Below, in pieces: positions 32,466-44,842 of a DNA stretch of 64,000 nucleotides. The translations under genes were made by a program, and so were the position numbers. Location: assembly GCF_001625215.2 (NCBI RefSeq), contig NC_030384.2:27826527-27890526 (forward strand), in the 5' to 3' direction. Source of the DNA: Daucus carota subsp. sativus. Taxonomy: Eukaryota > Streptophyta > Magnoliopsida > Apiales > Apiaceae. The notes under the pieces are model-generated. The model worked only from the letters and a program-made list of their open reading frames with translations, did not search any database and was not told where the DNA came from. How positions within the stretch are numbered: position 1 is the stretch's first letter; each line of letters opens with the position of its first letter.

Positions 32466-33499
32466 TACAAATCAACAAATGTAATCAATAGAAGTTGCAG
32501 AAAATGAAATCAGAGACATCAAATGGAAAGCCAGAATATATAAACCTATAGATAACATAAAGAGATAAAATCAAGAATGAAGTGTGGTGAGATCAAGTAG
32601 TATTGGAACTTTATGACACATTTTTGAGTAGTTCTATCAGCAGGACTACAACTTAAAGCATATATGTAATTTTGAGATTTTCTTCTCATGCTGGTATCAA
32701 AATTCATAGTTCATACATGTTGCACTTCATTCCACTAAGACTTTTGTGGCAATCAAATCTGAACCTAAAGTCCGGAAATTTTTCACTTATTTCCCAGATA
32801 AGAACTTTAACAATATATGGTATCTCTGTCAATTTGTTTCTTAGTAGTTAACACTGCATTTTTTTGGCTACAGTTTATAAGCTAATAAGTAGTATCCATT
32901 CATAGACAAGTCCCAGGGTAGCGAGAATCAAATCCAGGACCAGGGACGACAGAGAATAAGCCCTCGGGCTATCCTGTCTTGCTCATCATCCGTATTTAAA
33001 ATATTGTCATTGACTCGTAACAAATACAAAAACCAAAAACATTAGACTAAGTCGACATTATTACCAAATGTCAAAATGTTATGCTATTCAAATTAAGAAA
33101 CTGAGTTAGGTACTTTGATGAAAGCAGGTTTGTGCAGTACAAGATGAATTAATGGAAAGTCTTCTCCAAGGCATATTTCTTGTGGTCTATTTGGTAGATG
33201 AGTAGCATTATTGACTTTGGTGGCGATTCATTGAATTACAACTTGTACAAGTGGCCCACATGAGCTCTTGCACTCAACCATGTGTGTTTTTATGGTAAGA
33301 AGGTAGGGCAAAAGAATCTTTCCACTTGTGGAAAGTGTCAAGTTCATTTTAATACTCATAACTTCCATTTTCCAACATATACCATTGAAATTTGAGTTGA
33401 AAACCACATTTTGTTAAGCAAGATTACCATATGAACACAGTGGTGTAATTCATATACCTTCTTAAAGCAAACCATGTTTGTGCATGAGCAATACAAGAC

Positions 33500-33850
33500 T
33501 TTGTTGAAATATAACTTAAGATCCATTCGAGTCATTAATTGTCTCAAAGATGGGCGCCCGTGATCCACTCTTCAACCCAAAAAAATGGGATTTTGATTGA
33601 GGGGGAGTGTTGAAATATAGCATAAGATTCATTTTGGGGCCTCCTCGAACAACTTAAAATTTTAGATGGACTGGTTATCTAACAGAGTTTTGCTCTTAGA
33701 AGAGATGTTTAGAGTCCAGTTGGTTACAGAAATTTAAAATTCTAATGTCAAGAGTCGAATATCATCGGAAAGAGTCTAAACTCTAAATCTCGGACCTCTT
33801 ACCATCAAAACAGATCGTTTTCCTAATCTTAAATTTAAAAAGGGTCAAAT
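33500..33850 (+). mobile_element. LTR retrotransposon remnant (Copia-like 3' end)
   Basis: A purine-rich tract GAGGGGGAG at about 33600 is followed directly by TGTTGAAATATAGCATAAGA, the usual layout of a Copia polypurine tract and the start of the 3' LTR. A similar TGTTGAAATATAACTTAAGA occurs at about 33502, so two LTR starts may lie about 108 bp apart, as in a heavily deleted or TRIM-like element. No coding sequence. Confidence 0.5.
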
Positions 33851-34227
33851 TATTCGATTAAATACGAATGCGCCTGTAATATAGGAGTAGAAAATTTTTC
33901 GATAATGCAGACTTGTTTTTTTCTTTGGTTGATCTGTCCTCACCACATCCCTTCTAAGCCCGCCAAACATTTTAAAAATGCAGAAGCTGATCAAACAGAA
34001 TCTCCTGATATAATTTATGCTGCAATTCAACAAAAGTGAGAATAAACAAGTTCAACTATGACAGGGAACAATTCTATAAATTAATATTCTTTTCCTGTCT
34101 GCTTCAGGGAAAGACCATGGTTATCAACAATGGCCACTCAATTTAAATAAGCTCGAGGTGCAGCCCAACAACTATGATACTGTAAATTAACATATTCGTT
34201 TTCAAGTTTCGACATCTGAGCGTTTAT

Positions 34228-34380
34228 TAGCACGTACCATGTCTGTGTCCGTCTGTGTCCGCTCTCTGCTCAGACTTGAACCTTTTATTTTGACAATGCA
34301 GTTTATCAGCACGTATCATGTATGTGTCCGCTCTTTGCTGAGACTCGAACCTTTTATTTTGAAAACGCAGTATTTAGTTT
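34228..34380 (+). repeat. Tandem duplication, unit about 78 bp
   Basis: AGCACGTACCATGTCTGTGT...CCTTTTATTTTGA recurs about 78 bp further on as AGCACGTATCATGTATGTGT. The units differ by scattered substitutions and a 10-bp internal GTCTGTGTCC repeat. Confidence 0.75.
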
Positions 34381-35885
34381 ATCCTTATAAACATTTTGAA
34401 AAAAGTTCAATGGAGCCAACTTGTACAAAGTATTGTTAATATAGCCAATCTGCATTTACCAATGCAAATATTTTGATTGAGTACCATTTCGTACATTAGA
34501 CTCCACATAATATATTTGTAGTGGCATGTTCTACCTAATCCAAATGTCTTTAACTAATCTCATAATAATTAAGTAGTATTTGACGTGTCTTAAGTCTAAA
34601 CCTTCCTTAAGCTTAGCAAAGTTTCAGGAGAAAATCTTCTTTGGGAGAAGAGTAATCTTGCAAGCCATCAAAGCTAATATTCTATGGCTTGTGAGTTCTG
34701 ACCTGTTTATCCAGGTTAACAACTTGTAACTAATTATAGAATTGTAAAATGGAAGAGAATTCATTCAGGTTTTTGCAACTTAAAATTCAAAGAACACATA
34801 TTTTGACATTCAGCAATTAACTGAAACAGATGAGCAGCATGGGCATAAAAAAGTTGACAATTATTAGAATTTCTAGTCAAAATATTAGTAACAAGAAGGG
34901 AGAAGAATATCAGAGGAGACTTTCTAGAAAATAAATTTTCAAGAAAACTATCGTGTGGGAGTGCAAAAGGCAGCTAGTTCTAGAGCCCGTTTGCCGCTGC
35001 TTCTAATTTTAAGCTGATACATGTTTGTTCGTGCGATAAGCCAGAACTAACTTAAACTGAGAAATAAATCCGAAACTAACTTAAAGTCACAAGTTAGTTT
35101 GAATTACATTTTTCAGTGACTTTATCTTTATGAAATTTTTTTAATATAAAAGTTACCCATTAGTCATAAGTTACCCAGAAATCGTTTTTATTTGTATTAT
35201 TACATTTTTAATAACCCATAAGTCGTTAATAAGTCAAAATTACTCAAATAGACATTTGAAACTCCCAACTTATCACATTACGTCACGTTAAACCATAAAT
35301 CACAATTATAAACTCAGCGAGCTCCTAGTTTGATAGCAGCATGAAATATTTTTTCATTACCTATAGCATAGCTGATATTTTTCTCATTTTGGAACGAGAA
35401 TTGAAGATCTGAGTTCTGACAAGGCAAATGTTATTCCGTTAAGTCTTTGATTCTTAACATTTTATCGCCAAGAGAATAATTTTATCCAACCTGTGTCGAA
35501 ACTTCAAACTCTTGTTACCGAAAGAATACGAGTATTTGTAGCGCTGAATAATAATCATCAATTATATAGCACATACAACATGCACATGTTTTTACATCAA
35601 GCATAATAACTGACAAGGCCAGGAGTTTACAGCTAAATATCAACTCCACCATCATTCCCAATCCCTCAGATTCTTCAATTTAAAATTACTAATAGAGTCA
35701 CAAAACAGTCATATGCACCTAATACAGCATCTACAGATTGCCCCTTTGGCTCTTCATTGGGCAGCTATGTTATGCGTGTGTGTGCATGATTAGATTACTT
35801 TTGCACACTTCCCCAAAACAACATCTCAGCCAATCACATTCCAACACCTGTGATCTTGCAAATCTCTCATTTCACTAGTACTGTA

Positions 35886-36144
35886 CTCCCTCCGTCCCTA
35901 AATACTTTTCCTGTTTGTACTTTTCACGTTTGCCAACACACACTTTTTATCGTTAATATCTTTCATTTCGTAGTAGCATTAAATATAAAAACTTCACCGT
36001 ATTAAAGTACTCGTGAATACGAATCTAACAAGATCACTCATGACTATATTTAGTTTTATAGATTAGATGTAAATTAGTAATTTGTCTCATGTTATGAACA
36101 GTACCGACATTACAAATAGGAAAAGAAAAAAGATACGGAGGGAG
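35886..36144. mobile_element. Stowaway-like MITE, complete
   Basis: The ends CTCCCTCCGTCCCTAAATAC and GATACGGAGGGAG are inverted repeats with TA on each side (35884-35885, 36145-36146). This is the reference copy for the split element at 27.4 kb and the reversed copy at 29.3 kb. It lies about 570 bp upstream of the MYB start codon. Confidence 0.88.
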
Positions 36145-36717
36145 TAATATTTCTAGTCCTGTAGATCTCTCACAATCAAGTACAAGTTGCTGACAAACTT
36201 GGATTCACTCTTCTTTCAGCTCACTTTATTTATACCACTCCTTGTCATAAAACTTTTTGTGCTCACTGTTTTTTTTCACACTTGAGGGCCTGAGTTCAAT
36301 ATGCAGCTCTGTGTTGTATTTTTCACTCAGTTGATCAATTAATATCAACATTATTTTCTCTGGCTCTCTCAACTGTTTTCTTGTTTTTTCCTTTCTGAAT
36401 TCTGATTCTTGAATTTATGGCTTTTAGATCTGGTTTTTGCCATTTATGGTATTAAATTTTCACACCAAAGATCTGATTTTTCTGCATCTCCTTGAGTTTT
36501 GGAGAGTTAGGTCTTCTCTAGATTCCTCATCTCATGCTTCTGTCAAAAAAAATTATATAAATTTATTTTCATGTTATTCTCTTTGAATATATGACTGCTC
36601 ACTGAAACCACCAGTTCTTGTGCAGTTTATCTGGTGCAATTAAGTGGCAAAACAAGTAAATTTAGAGTTTCAGTTCTGTCCAATTATATTCAAAATTTGT
36701 GTCCTGATCATAGAAAA

Positions 36718-37969
36718 ATGAATCAAGGTCTAGACATTTTGTCAAGGCCTAATTCAAGCTGGCTCTTCGAAAGCAAGCCAACAAAATGGACCTTAGAAGA
36801 GAACAAGCAATTTGAGAATGCACTAGCTTTGTTTGATAAGGATACTCCAGATAGATGGTACAATATAGCTGCAATGATCCCGGGGAAAACGGTGAATGAT
36901 GTGATGAAACAGTACAAAGAATTAGAAGAAGATGTTAGTGTAATTGAAGCTGGATTGATCCCAGTTCCAGGCTATGCAAGTGATAATTCTTTCGAACTTG
37001 AATGGATTAATAATCAAGGCTTCGAAGGGTTGAAACAATTTTATGTTCCAGGTGGAAAACGAAGCCCCTCGGATCGGCCTTGTGATCAAGAAAGGAAGAA
37101 AGGTTTGGCATGGACAGAGGAAGAACACAGGTATTTAGTTTATTTTATCATAGTTTTAATCCACTTTTTTAATTTACTTTGTTAATCATATTTTGCCTCA
37201 ATTGAAAATTTAATCTCTACTTGTGCAGTTGTGAACATTTTAAAAGGCTGTCTATGCATGATTATTATATACTTTAAGACAGTGAATTTATATTCAGTTT
37301 GTTATATATAAGCAGAAGTGAAATGGTTTGCAGGAGATTTTTTTTATGTATTGTATAAGTAGATATATGCAGACTTTAGTAATTTGTTGGCGTAGAAATG
37401 TGGTTTAATGGAATGGTAAATACTGCAATGTTTCATGCTTATTTATGCTTATGTATAAGTGGTGAACTATGGTTGATTGTTCTGTTTTCATGAATGAATT
37501 CAGGCAATTTCTGAGGGGGCTTAAAAAGTATGGTAAAGGGGACTGGAGAAATATTTCGCGAAATTTTGTGACTTCCAGGACTCCAACACAAGTTGCTAGT
37601 CATGCTCAGAAGTATTTCATTAGACAACTCTCCGGAGGCAAAGATAAGAGAAGATCAAGCATTCATGATATCACAACCGTCAATCTTGCAGAAGCCAAAT
37701 CCACATCACCGGACAACCCAAAACCTCCTTCAGCGAATAAATTTATAGCAGTCGAGCAGCAGCATCAACAAGATTCCAGTAACATTGGCATGGGAAAAGC
37801 ATTACATGACTGGAACATCCAAAATCAAGGAGCAGTCATGGCTTTTGAAATGCCAAATAGAATGAAGACTGAAGCTTTTAGCGGAAACTCTACTTATGAT
37901 ACGCGAAAAAGCTTTCTACAAGGGCCTCAGTTTGGTTTATACAATTCAGTTTCTTGGACTCAACCCTGA
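36718..37969 (+). CDS. DIVARICATA-like R-R type MYB transcription factor
   Basis: Exons 36718-37130 and 37504-37969 join as [15 protein letters not shown] to give 292 residues, close to the length of Antirrhinum DIVARICATA. The first MYB/SANT repeat is at residues about 20-70 ([40 protein letters not shown]); a linker with [10 protein letters not shown] is typical of the family. The second repeat (about 130-178, [40 protein letters not shown]) ends in the diagnostic SHAQKYF motif and is split by the conserved intron. [13 protein letters not shown] follows, then a Gln/Ser-rich tail. These proteins are nuclear DNA-binding factors of the I-box/TATCCA type. I take the ATG giving [11 protein letters not shown] as the start; an in-frame ATG at 36634 would add 28 residues with no family resemblance. 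The gene looks intact. A Stowaway MITE lies in the upstream region. Confidence 0.92.
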
Positions 37970-37984
37970 CAATGAAGACAACCC

Positions 37985-38115
37985 TTTCAGAACAGGGGAG
38001 TTCTTGTTTTAAGGATCAATCAGGAGTTAAGCTAATGTACAAGGAAGTTAACCCCTTTTAACCAGGGGAATTCTTGTTTCAAGGATCATCAGGAGTTAAG
38101 CTAATATATAAGGAT
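37985..38115 (+). repeat. Tandem duplication in MYB 3' region
   Basis: AGGGGAGTTCTTGTTTTAAG...CAGGAGTTAAGCTAAT occurs twice about 68-70 bp apart just after the stop codon, probably within the 3' UTR. Confidence 0.8.
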
Positions 38116-39985
38116 TTGCTTTTACACATTGCAATCAATAGATCAGTGTCTCTCGGTGAGCCTCTTTTTTATTTTGCAAGAACATTGGTATGAGTCCATT
38201 TTATGCAGCTAGTATGCATGATTGATCTGAATTTGGCACTTTAAAATCTTCTGTAGTCTTTTATCATGCAGTGCAATTCGTACTTAATTCTAATAAATTA
38301 TATATATAAAAAAAGATCGTGCTTTATGTGATGGTCGTATATTATATGTATTAAAAAAGTCGTGTTTGTTGTGATTGTCAAGTGTTCTTTTGATACCTGA
38401 GTCTTTGCAATTGATTCTACTTATTTTCTTATATATCTTGATTTGTTATGTGAAGTTCATACGGTCTAGTAATTACTTACGCTTACGAGTTATGAGGATT
38501 ACTCTTAATTTATTTGAGAATTTTAAAGAAGAAGACAACCATATTGCAATCGAGTCGAGCTAAATTAAACCCGATGTGCTCGCGCTTGACTTAATAGTTT
38601 AGGCTGAGTTCGACCAAGTCGTAATATTTAAACTTAGAAACTCGATCCGACATAAGTTCGATAGGTTTGAACGTCGCTCGGGAAGCTCAAATTTCAAGTG
38701 CAGGATATATTTAAATGCTAAATTTTAAATTTATATATAACAGGAGTATATGATATTAAAGGTTCGATTATGCCAACTACGGAGCTCAAACTTGGCTCGA
38801 TAAAATATTCGAACAGTTCGGACTCATGTCTCGACCGGACAGTTGAGCCAAATGCAAATATTTTACGGGCTGAATTCGAATAGCACGCTACCTGTTTAAC
38901 TAAGTTACTCCCCCCACTGCACATAACACAGACTGGGGCAAAAAAATAATGGATTCAGCTCTTATGGCTATTGGCTACACATGATATTATTATAGTTCAG
39001 AACTTTTTAACTCCGTTAAAAGAAAATAATATCGCCTCCACAATCTTTAAGATGATTGGTCATATCATGAGATGGTCAGTACAATTTGCCGAGTCAGAAT
39101 GCACTCTGTGGTGAATATGATAGCGTGGTTATGCTTGTTTGGCTCCCCATTTCGAGTACTGGAGTAGGAATGAAGCTCCAATTTAAGAAAGAGTTTTTTT
39201 AATATGTTATTACTATTCAGACATTTTTAAAAGTCGAGAGGCTTGATCGTCAACCAACTATTCGGTCCGGATCCAATTTTTTTTAAGAACCGGACTAAAT
39301 TGAATTATGTTTCCAACTATTCGGTCTGATCCAGACTGAATAGACAAAATTTCCAAAAAATTAGAACCGAACCAAATCCAATTCATACAGTTCGATTTGA
39401 TTTTTGAGTTCCGGCTCGATTTTGCTATCCGAGTCTCTAATATCGTCCTTGTTAGTATTTCCCAGTCGAATTCATTGTATAACATTTCACATACATTGTT
39501 TAATACTCGATCGACATCTCCGCACTCCTGAAATTTAAACCAAGATCTGTTTCACTGTATGAATCAGCAAAATGCTAAAAAATAAAAAGCAAGAATCTTT
39601 ACCACACTTAATTTATTAGATGCTTTCAATTTGATGACCCTGGTCATATAGAAAGGTTAAAGTAAAGGGATCTTATCATCTAAAAGTATAATTTTCCATT
39701 GTATCTTTTTCTTAATGTTCTAAGATTCTGCTTTTCAATACAATAATTAGTTCACATAGTGATACTTGAATCTAACTATCAGTATTGTAAAAGTGGTGAT
39801 CAGTTTTAATCGGTGAAAATACTGAATAAAAATTAATCGGAGATTAATCGGATGCTTAATTGAACAATCGAATATTTAATCAGTCCGATAAATTACGAAA
39901 CATGAATTAACTAGTGATTTACTGCCGACTTTTAGAAAAAAGCTAACTGCTAGTATTGTTTATCTTTTGTTTACACTTCTCTATA
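38116..39985. other. Intergenic, decayed foldback DNA
   Basis: GAGTCGAGC/GCTCGATAAA-type blocks at 38555-38900 and CGGTCCGGATCC/CCGGCTCG blocks at 39240-39475 are probably old hAT-like foldback elements without readable ends. No gene is seen. Confidence 0.45.
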
Positions 39986-39988
39986 ATA

Positions 39989-40222
39989 CTCCCTCCATCC
40001 CAAATTAGATGGCCCCGTTGACTTTGGGCACACAATTTAAGGTTCATTGACCGCATAGATACGTGACTTATTTATAAAATTTTATTTTTGCAAATAAAAA
40101 TTAAAATATGAAATTTTCATTTATAAAAAAAAATAAAAAAAAAAATTCGGAAATAGATGGTCAATGCACCTAAAGTTACGTGCCCAAAGTCAACGGGGAC
40201 ATCTAGTTTGGGATGGAGGTAG
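39989..40222. mobile_element. Stowaway-like MITE with long inverted repeats
   Basis: CTCCCTCCATCCCAAATTAG and CTAGTTTGGGATGGAGGTAG are inverted repeats. Complementarity extends inward (CCCCGTTGACTTTGGGCAC versus GTGCCCAAAGTCAACGGGG). TA flanks both ends. Confidence 0.9.
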
Positions 40223-40224
40223 TA

Positions 40225-42164
40225 GATTTATAAACTTCTTAAGTAAACCACAAGAATGTCCCTACTTTCTTTGTTTCTGTAATGTGAATATATGTGCAAG
40301 TTGCAGAGGAAGCACTTTGTCAACTTGGCCACTAAATTCTGGTGTCATATTCCCCGCAACTAAAACAAGAACCAGGCTCACTTTCTCTATCCTAAATTCC
40401 AGGTTTGAATTGTCCCAGATTCTGTTATCTTGCTAATAAACAAATTAATTGAAGCTCACATATAAATTAACTTAAATTTTAACTGTGTGCCAGACAATTT
40501 GGGTCCTCATGTCATAATTTAAAATAAACAAAATTCCAGCATACATAAATGATTTTAAATAAAATATGACACCCACTGATCCACTATAGAAAACATGGAA
40601 GTCAAAACATAATTTGGTTTAACTATATTATTATTGGGAAATTTGCAAAATTTTCAGTTTATTCAAACTTATTTTCAAAAATACAGTCAAAATTGTATAT
40701 GAAGTTGCAATACCGGTTGAAAATACTTGATTTTCAGGTTACAACAATTTCAGATTACGTGTATTATACCATATTTTTTAAAGAAAATATTATGTTTGTG
40801 CACTCAAATACATTATGTGATTTTTGTCCAGCAATAACAGTATGACACCATCAAGACTCCATTCAAAGCAACTCAATGGGCCTTGAAACCAGTTGAGGCC
40901 CAGATACTAATGATCTGAATTTGAGTGCACTTGTTTGATTGTGCATGCATGACAGAATAACTCCTCACAATTTAAGGGGGGTAGAGAATGCACTAAATTT
41001 AGCTTCTGGAGGCTCTACTTTGTAGGTATGGATTGCTAAAAATATTGGTGGAGGTTACATTGTGATTTACAAAGCAATTCTGGTGCAAAAATCAAATTAA
41101 TATATGATTGCATCTTCTAATGATATTGCACAAAACTAATGTTCTGAAAACAAAAATCTGTCTCACTGTTTGAGGGAAAGAAGGGGAATGATAGGAGTGT
41201 TTTCTTTTTGGTCAAAAATAAAGTGCCATCTTCTGGCAAAACAGACAAACAGATTCTTTTTTTGACAAACAGATTCTTTTAGTCAGCAAGAATCAAAGAT
41301 GAAGGGTAATTAAAGGTAAAGACATGATTTTTTTAATGATGCATATCAAAGGTATCAACTCCACAAGTTATGCTAACTTATTAACTGCAACTACTAGAGA
41401 GGAAGCTCAATATATAGCTTAAATGATTCATCTTTGATACCTTTAATATGCAAGAATATACATTTCTTCATTACCCAACCTTAGAGCATATTTGATATTT
41501 TAAAAAGCATGAAATTTGGTATAGAATTTACGGTAAATAATAAATGTCTCACACTGTAAATTGATATAATTTTATATTATTATCACTTTATGATAAAATA
41601 TAAATTTATAAAATTATTACTTTGCAGTGGACATGGTCTAAAGACTGATTTGTGGACCTGCTAGTTCCCGTGTGTTCATCTTTTTCATCATTCTATGTTT
41701 GTGAGTGTATGTCTATTATCAACTTCAAAGGTAACCGAATCAATTTAATAAAAAGTACAAATTTTATTCACGTTTCAAATTTTTAAACGACCTACTATTA
41801 TTTTCTATATTTGAATTAGTTGATATATTCATTAAGAGCGTATGTCTATATTTTCTACTCTTATATATATCATGAATTATTGCATTGAAAAAGTAAGAAT
41901 AAAGTTGAGTTTCAAAAAACTATAATAAATATAGAGATTTAATACATTGAGAAACAAGAATAAAGTAGAGTTTCAAAAAAATCACAATAAATATAGAGAT
42001 AAATTTATGTCGAAAGAAGAGAGGGACATGTAATATGGGACATGGACTTGTAAATTGAGACAGAGGAGTTACTAAATTTTGATCGGTCTCATCATTTTAC
42101 CCACTTTTCAACTAAATTTTATTTCTTTTACTATCTTTTTCCTAATCTCCATGAAAATCAAATC
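40225..42164. other. AT-rich intergenic DNA, nothing recognised
   Basis: There is a direct repeat at about 41900-42000 (AAGAATAAAGTTGAGTTTCA and AAGAATAAAGTAGAGTTTCA) and a 20-bp duplication near 41245-41280. No coding or transposon termini can be supported. Confidence 0.5.
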
Positions 42165-42178
42165 AGCTCACTAAATTT

Positions 42179-42882
42179 TTTTTTTTTTTGACGAAATGCG
42201 AAGAATTTAATAAATAACTGAAACCCAGCCGAGACAAACCCTCGAACTGTCAATTACAACCTGATTAAGAAACAAAAAACGAGCTAAACATATAGCCGCT
42301 TTGTTTTCAGATCGTTTAACAAGTAGAATATTTAAATTCTTTGAACCAAAAAGAATTACAATCAAATCTCGAACAATCTAACCTACATCAGTTGTGAACA
42401 TAGTAGCATCACAATCGACCTTCACATAAGCAGCAGCATCTGTAGCCCAATGTTCAGAATTATCAGTTACATCCACTGATATTGGATCAAAAAATGACCC
42501 CAAAACATGAACAATATTATGTCGTGAAAGGTGAGCTCTTGCGATATTTACCACCATGCCATATTTGATACAAGCCATACGGATCACCCAAAATATCATG
42601 TAACACCTTCTTGAAAACGTTACCGAAACCCATAACAAGACACACAAAAACATCAAAACAAACACAAACATCCCAAAAAGATGGGCACAACCTTGATGAC
42701 AAGGTACTCAACAAGAACTCACCCAAAAGGATTAGATCTTGGTTTTATTGAAAAAACTGATAAATATAAGAGAAGATGGAAGATGATTAATCAGAAAGAG
42801 GGATGAAGGATGAAGAGCGGAGAAGTGGCGGCTAGAATTTTGGAAGTCGACTCTCAAAACTGCAAACCCTTATTTTGAATGT
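42179..42882 (-). mobile_element. Short, internally deleted LINE with 14-bp target duplication
   Basis: Read on the minus strand, the element starts near 42882, contains an ORF2-like lead (FKKVLHDILGDPYGLYQIWH), then EHWATDAAAYVKVDCDATMF (start of the RVT_3 RNase H region) and, after a deletion, FGSKNLNILLVKRSENKAAI and CLARF (end of RNase H), ending TTTCGTC followed by a poly(A) (poly(T) at 42176-42189 on the plus strand). AGCTCACTAAATTT flanks both sides (42165-42178 and 42883-42896). Endonuclease and reverse transcriptase are absent, so it was mobilised in trans. Confidence 0.88.
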
Positions 42883-42920
42883 AGCTCACTAAATTTAGTT
42901 TCTTTACTATTTTTGTTATA

Positions 42921-43198
42921 CTCCCTCCGTCCCATTTTAGTTGTCACATTTCTATTTTTGTTGGTGACCAAATATTATAAGTCACTCTTTCATTATTTTA
43001 AAAAACTGAAAATTATTTGTCAAAAAAAAAAAAAAAAACTGAAAATTACATCTTAAAGTAGATTAAAAGTTATTTCCGATGACATATTTTTTTTTATTTT
43101 TTTAATTGATAAAATATTAATGAATTTCAGCCAAACTTTGATCAATTTGATCGGCATAAACCCAAAAGTGACAACTAAATGGGACAGGGGACTGGGAG
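42921..43198. mobile_element. Stowaway-like MITE
   Basis: The ends CTCCCTCCGTCCCATTTTAG and CTAAATGGGACAGGGGACTGGGAG are imperfect inverted repeats with TA flanks (42919-42920, 43199-43200). It lies 23 bp from the right target duplication of the LINE. Confidence 0.85.
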
Positions 43199-43957
43199 TA
43201 TAAAATATTGGAAGAAAATGTCGAATATACAGAGGTCAAGTCAGCTTGTTCGATTTTACTGACCGTCCTCCTTTTCATCTCGTAAACAAAATGCTTAAAT
43301 TTCCAAACCTACTTAATTCCTTTCATCTTTAATGGCTCCACCACTCATATATCTTTTGACCAAACCCCATTTTCATCACTTGATATTCCACTATAACTTA
43401 CAAACATTAATCCCTGCTGTTAGTTTATTCTTAACCTCTAATCAAGCTAATCCAGAACATGTATAAACTTGTAACTAATGAGATCACGCATGACATCTTA
43501 ATGAGTTAACATTTATTCCACTTTCGGAAAGGAATATTTTTTTAGAACTCTATTTTATTTGTCATATTTTTCTTGATTTAAATGAGTCAAATGTTATAAA
43601 TTATATATCAGAAGGGGTGAACCAAATATAGTACTTGTTATATACAATTTGATATCATCATTTTTATTTTGATGATCGAATAAATATATTAGATTGACGA
43701 ATAAATGTGAAATTTGCACTTTCATTACTTGAAAAACACATAATAATATTTTTTTTGGATTTATAATTTCCTCTAATCAGTAATTTTCATCTATCATGGA
43801 TCATTCTCTATTTTTCTTTATTTCTTTCCACCTACCTATTCTTTAATCATATCTTAATTCCTCAATAAATACCTCTAACTACTACATACACCAAATCTGC
43901 TGCCTTGTACACGCACATGCACCTTCTCTATTTCTAAACTCACTAATATTGAACACC

Positions 43958-44341
43958 ATGAGTAAAAGAGTGAGCTTCAGTTATGACTCTATGGCTGAAG
44001 ATCCAAATATCTTCAACAAAACTGTGGTAACAGCAAAATCACTACAACACAAGGGCCATAATCGGCGTTCCGAATGCGACGTTCAGTCTCCGGAAAGCAT
44101 CTCCTCCACCACCCCTAGAGCATTTTTAGCCGAGAAGTTCCTGAAACGTGTGGGAGCAAAGGTGACAAGAGCTCTGAGTATTGTATCTGCAAAAAGTTCT
44201 TCACGGAGGGAGGTATCTTCGTCGAATTTGCTACGGTCGAGGTCTGTTGCGCTTGATTCTCAGAGGGCTGAAGCTGTTGAAGATTGCATTGAGTTCTTGA
44301 ATTCTTCTTCTTCTTTGCATAAATCCAACTCCGCTTCTTGA
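43958..44341 (+). CDS. Small basic Ser-rich plant protein (josephin-like type), function unknown
   Basis: This is a single-exon gene of 127 codons starting at the ATG that gives MSKRVSFSYDSMAEDPNIFN. The middle is basic (FLAEKFLKRVGAKVTRALSI), followed by a Ser/Arg stretch (SSNLLRSRSVALDSQRAE) and the C-terminal motif AEAVEDCIEFLNSSSSLHKS. The combination of an N-terminal VSFS block and a terminal AEAIEDCIEF-like block recalls short plant proteins labelled josephin-like, although no protease domain is present; I know of no assigned function. A TATA-like AATAAATACC lies about 90 bp upstream, and the leader is CT-rich. There is no intron, disruption or signal peptide. Confidence is high that it is a gene and lower for the family label. 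Confidence 0.7.
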   Translation: MSKRVSFSYDSMAEDPNIFNKTVVTAKSLQHKGHNRRSECDVQSPESISSTTPRAFLAEKFLKRVGAKVTRALSIVSAKSSSRREVSSSNLLRSRSVALDSQRAEAVEDCIEFLNSSSSLHKSNSAS

Positions 44342-44842
44342 GTTTCTTTGTTCGACTATATAAGAAAAGTTTGCTTCTGGGTTGTAAAAAGGGGCAGTAC
44401 AGTTATGTAATAGTTCTTCAGTTTTCATGTTATCTTCTAGAGACTGAAACTTGCATTCATCTTAACACAAGTGTTGTTTGTTAACAGCTTCCAGTGTTCT
44501 ATAATTAGCAAAAGATCCTTGCAAATGAATTCTCAAGGAGATTCTCACTGGGCTGTAATATTTTTTCTTCATAATATAAAGTCTAGTGATCAAAGGAGTG
44601 CCGGAAAGATTAGGTACAACACTTGGATAACTCGATTATTAAGAAAGTAGAAACTGTCTGAAAAATCAAAAAAATTTCGATGCTGGTTAACATAAGAATT
44701 CCCTGACTGATTGCTGGACTACATAGCAATGGTACATATGAAAACAGTAGCTCCAAACCTAATGTCCAGATGTGCTACAAAAGAAATCTCGTGTAGGGTG
44801 GAAGCCTATCTGCACTGTAATAGAGATGCAACAAAAATATGA

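Larger units (their letters stand above)
32466..35885. other. Intergenic between laccase and MYB genes, repeats only
   Basis: No gene is recognised. Items seen are an LTR-retrotransposon remnant (33500-33850), a tandem duplication of about 80 bp at 34228-34380, and a stretch at about 34985-35330 with CTAACTTAAA/AAGTCA motifs that may be an old Tourist-like MITE. Confidence 0.5.

Noticed and set aside
36634..36717. Upstream in-frame ATG for the MYB gene
   Set aside because: The added residues bear no resemblance to DIVARICATA-like N-termini, whereas [11 protein letters not shown] at 36718 matches the usual short lead.
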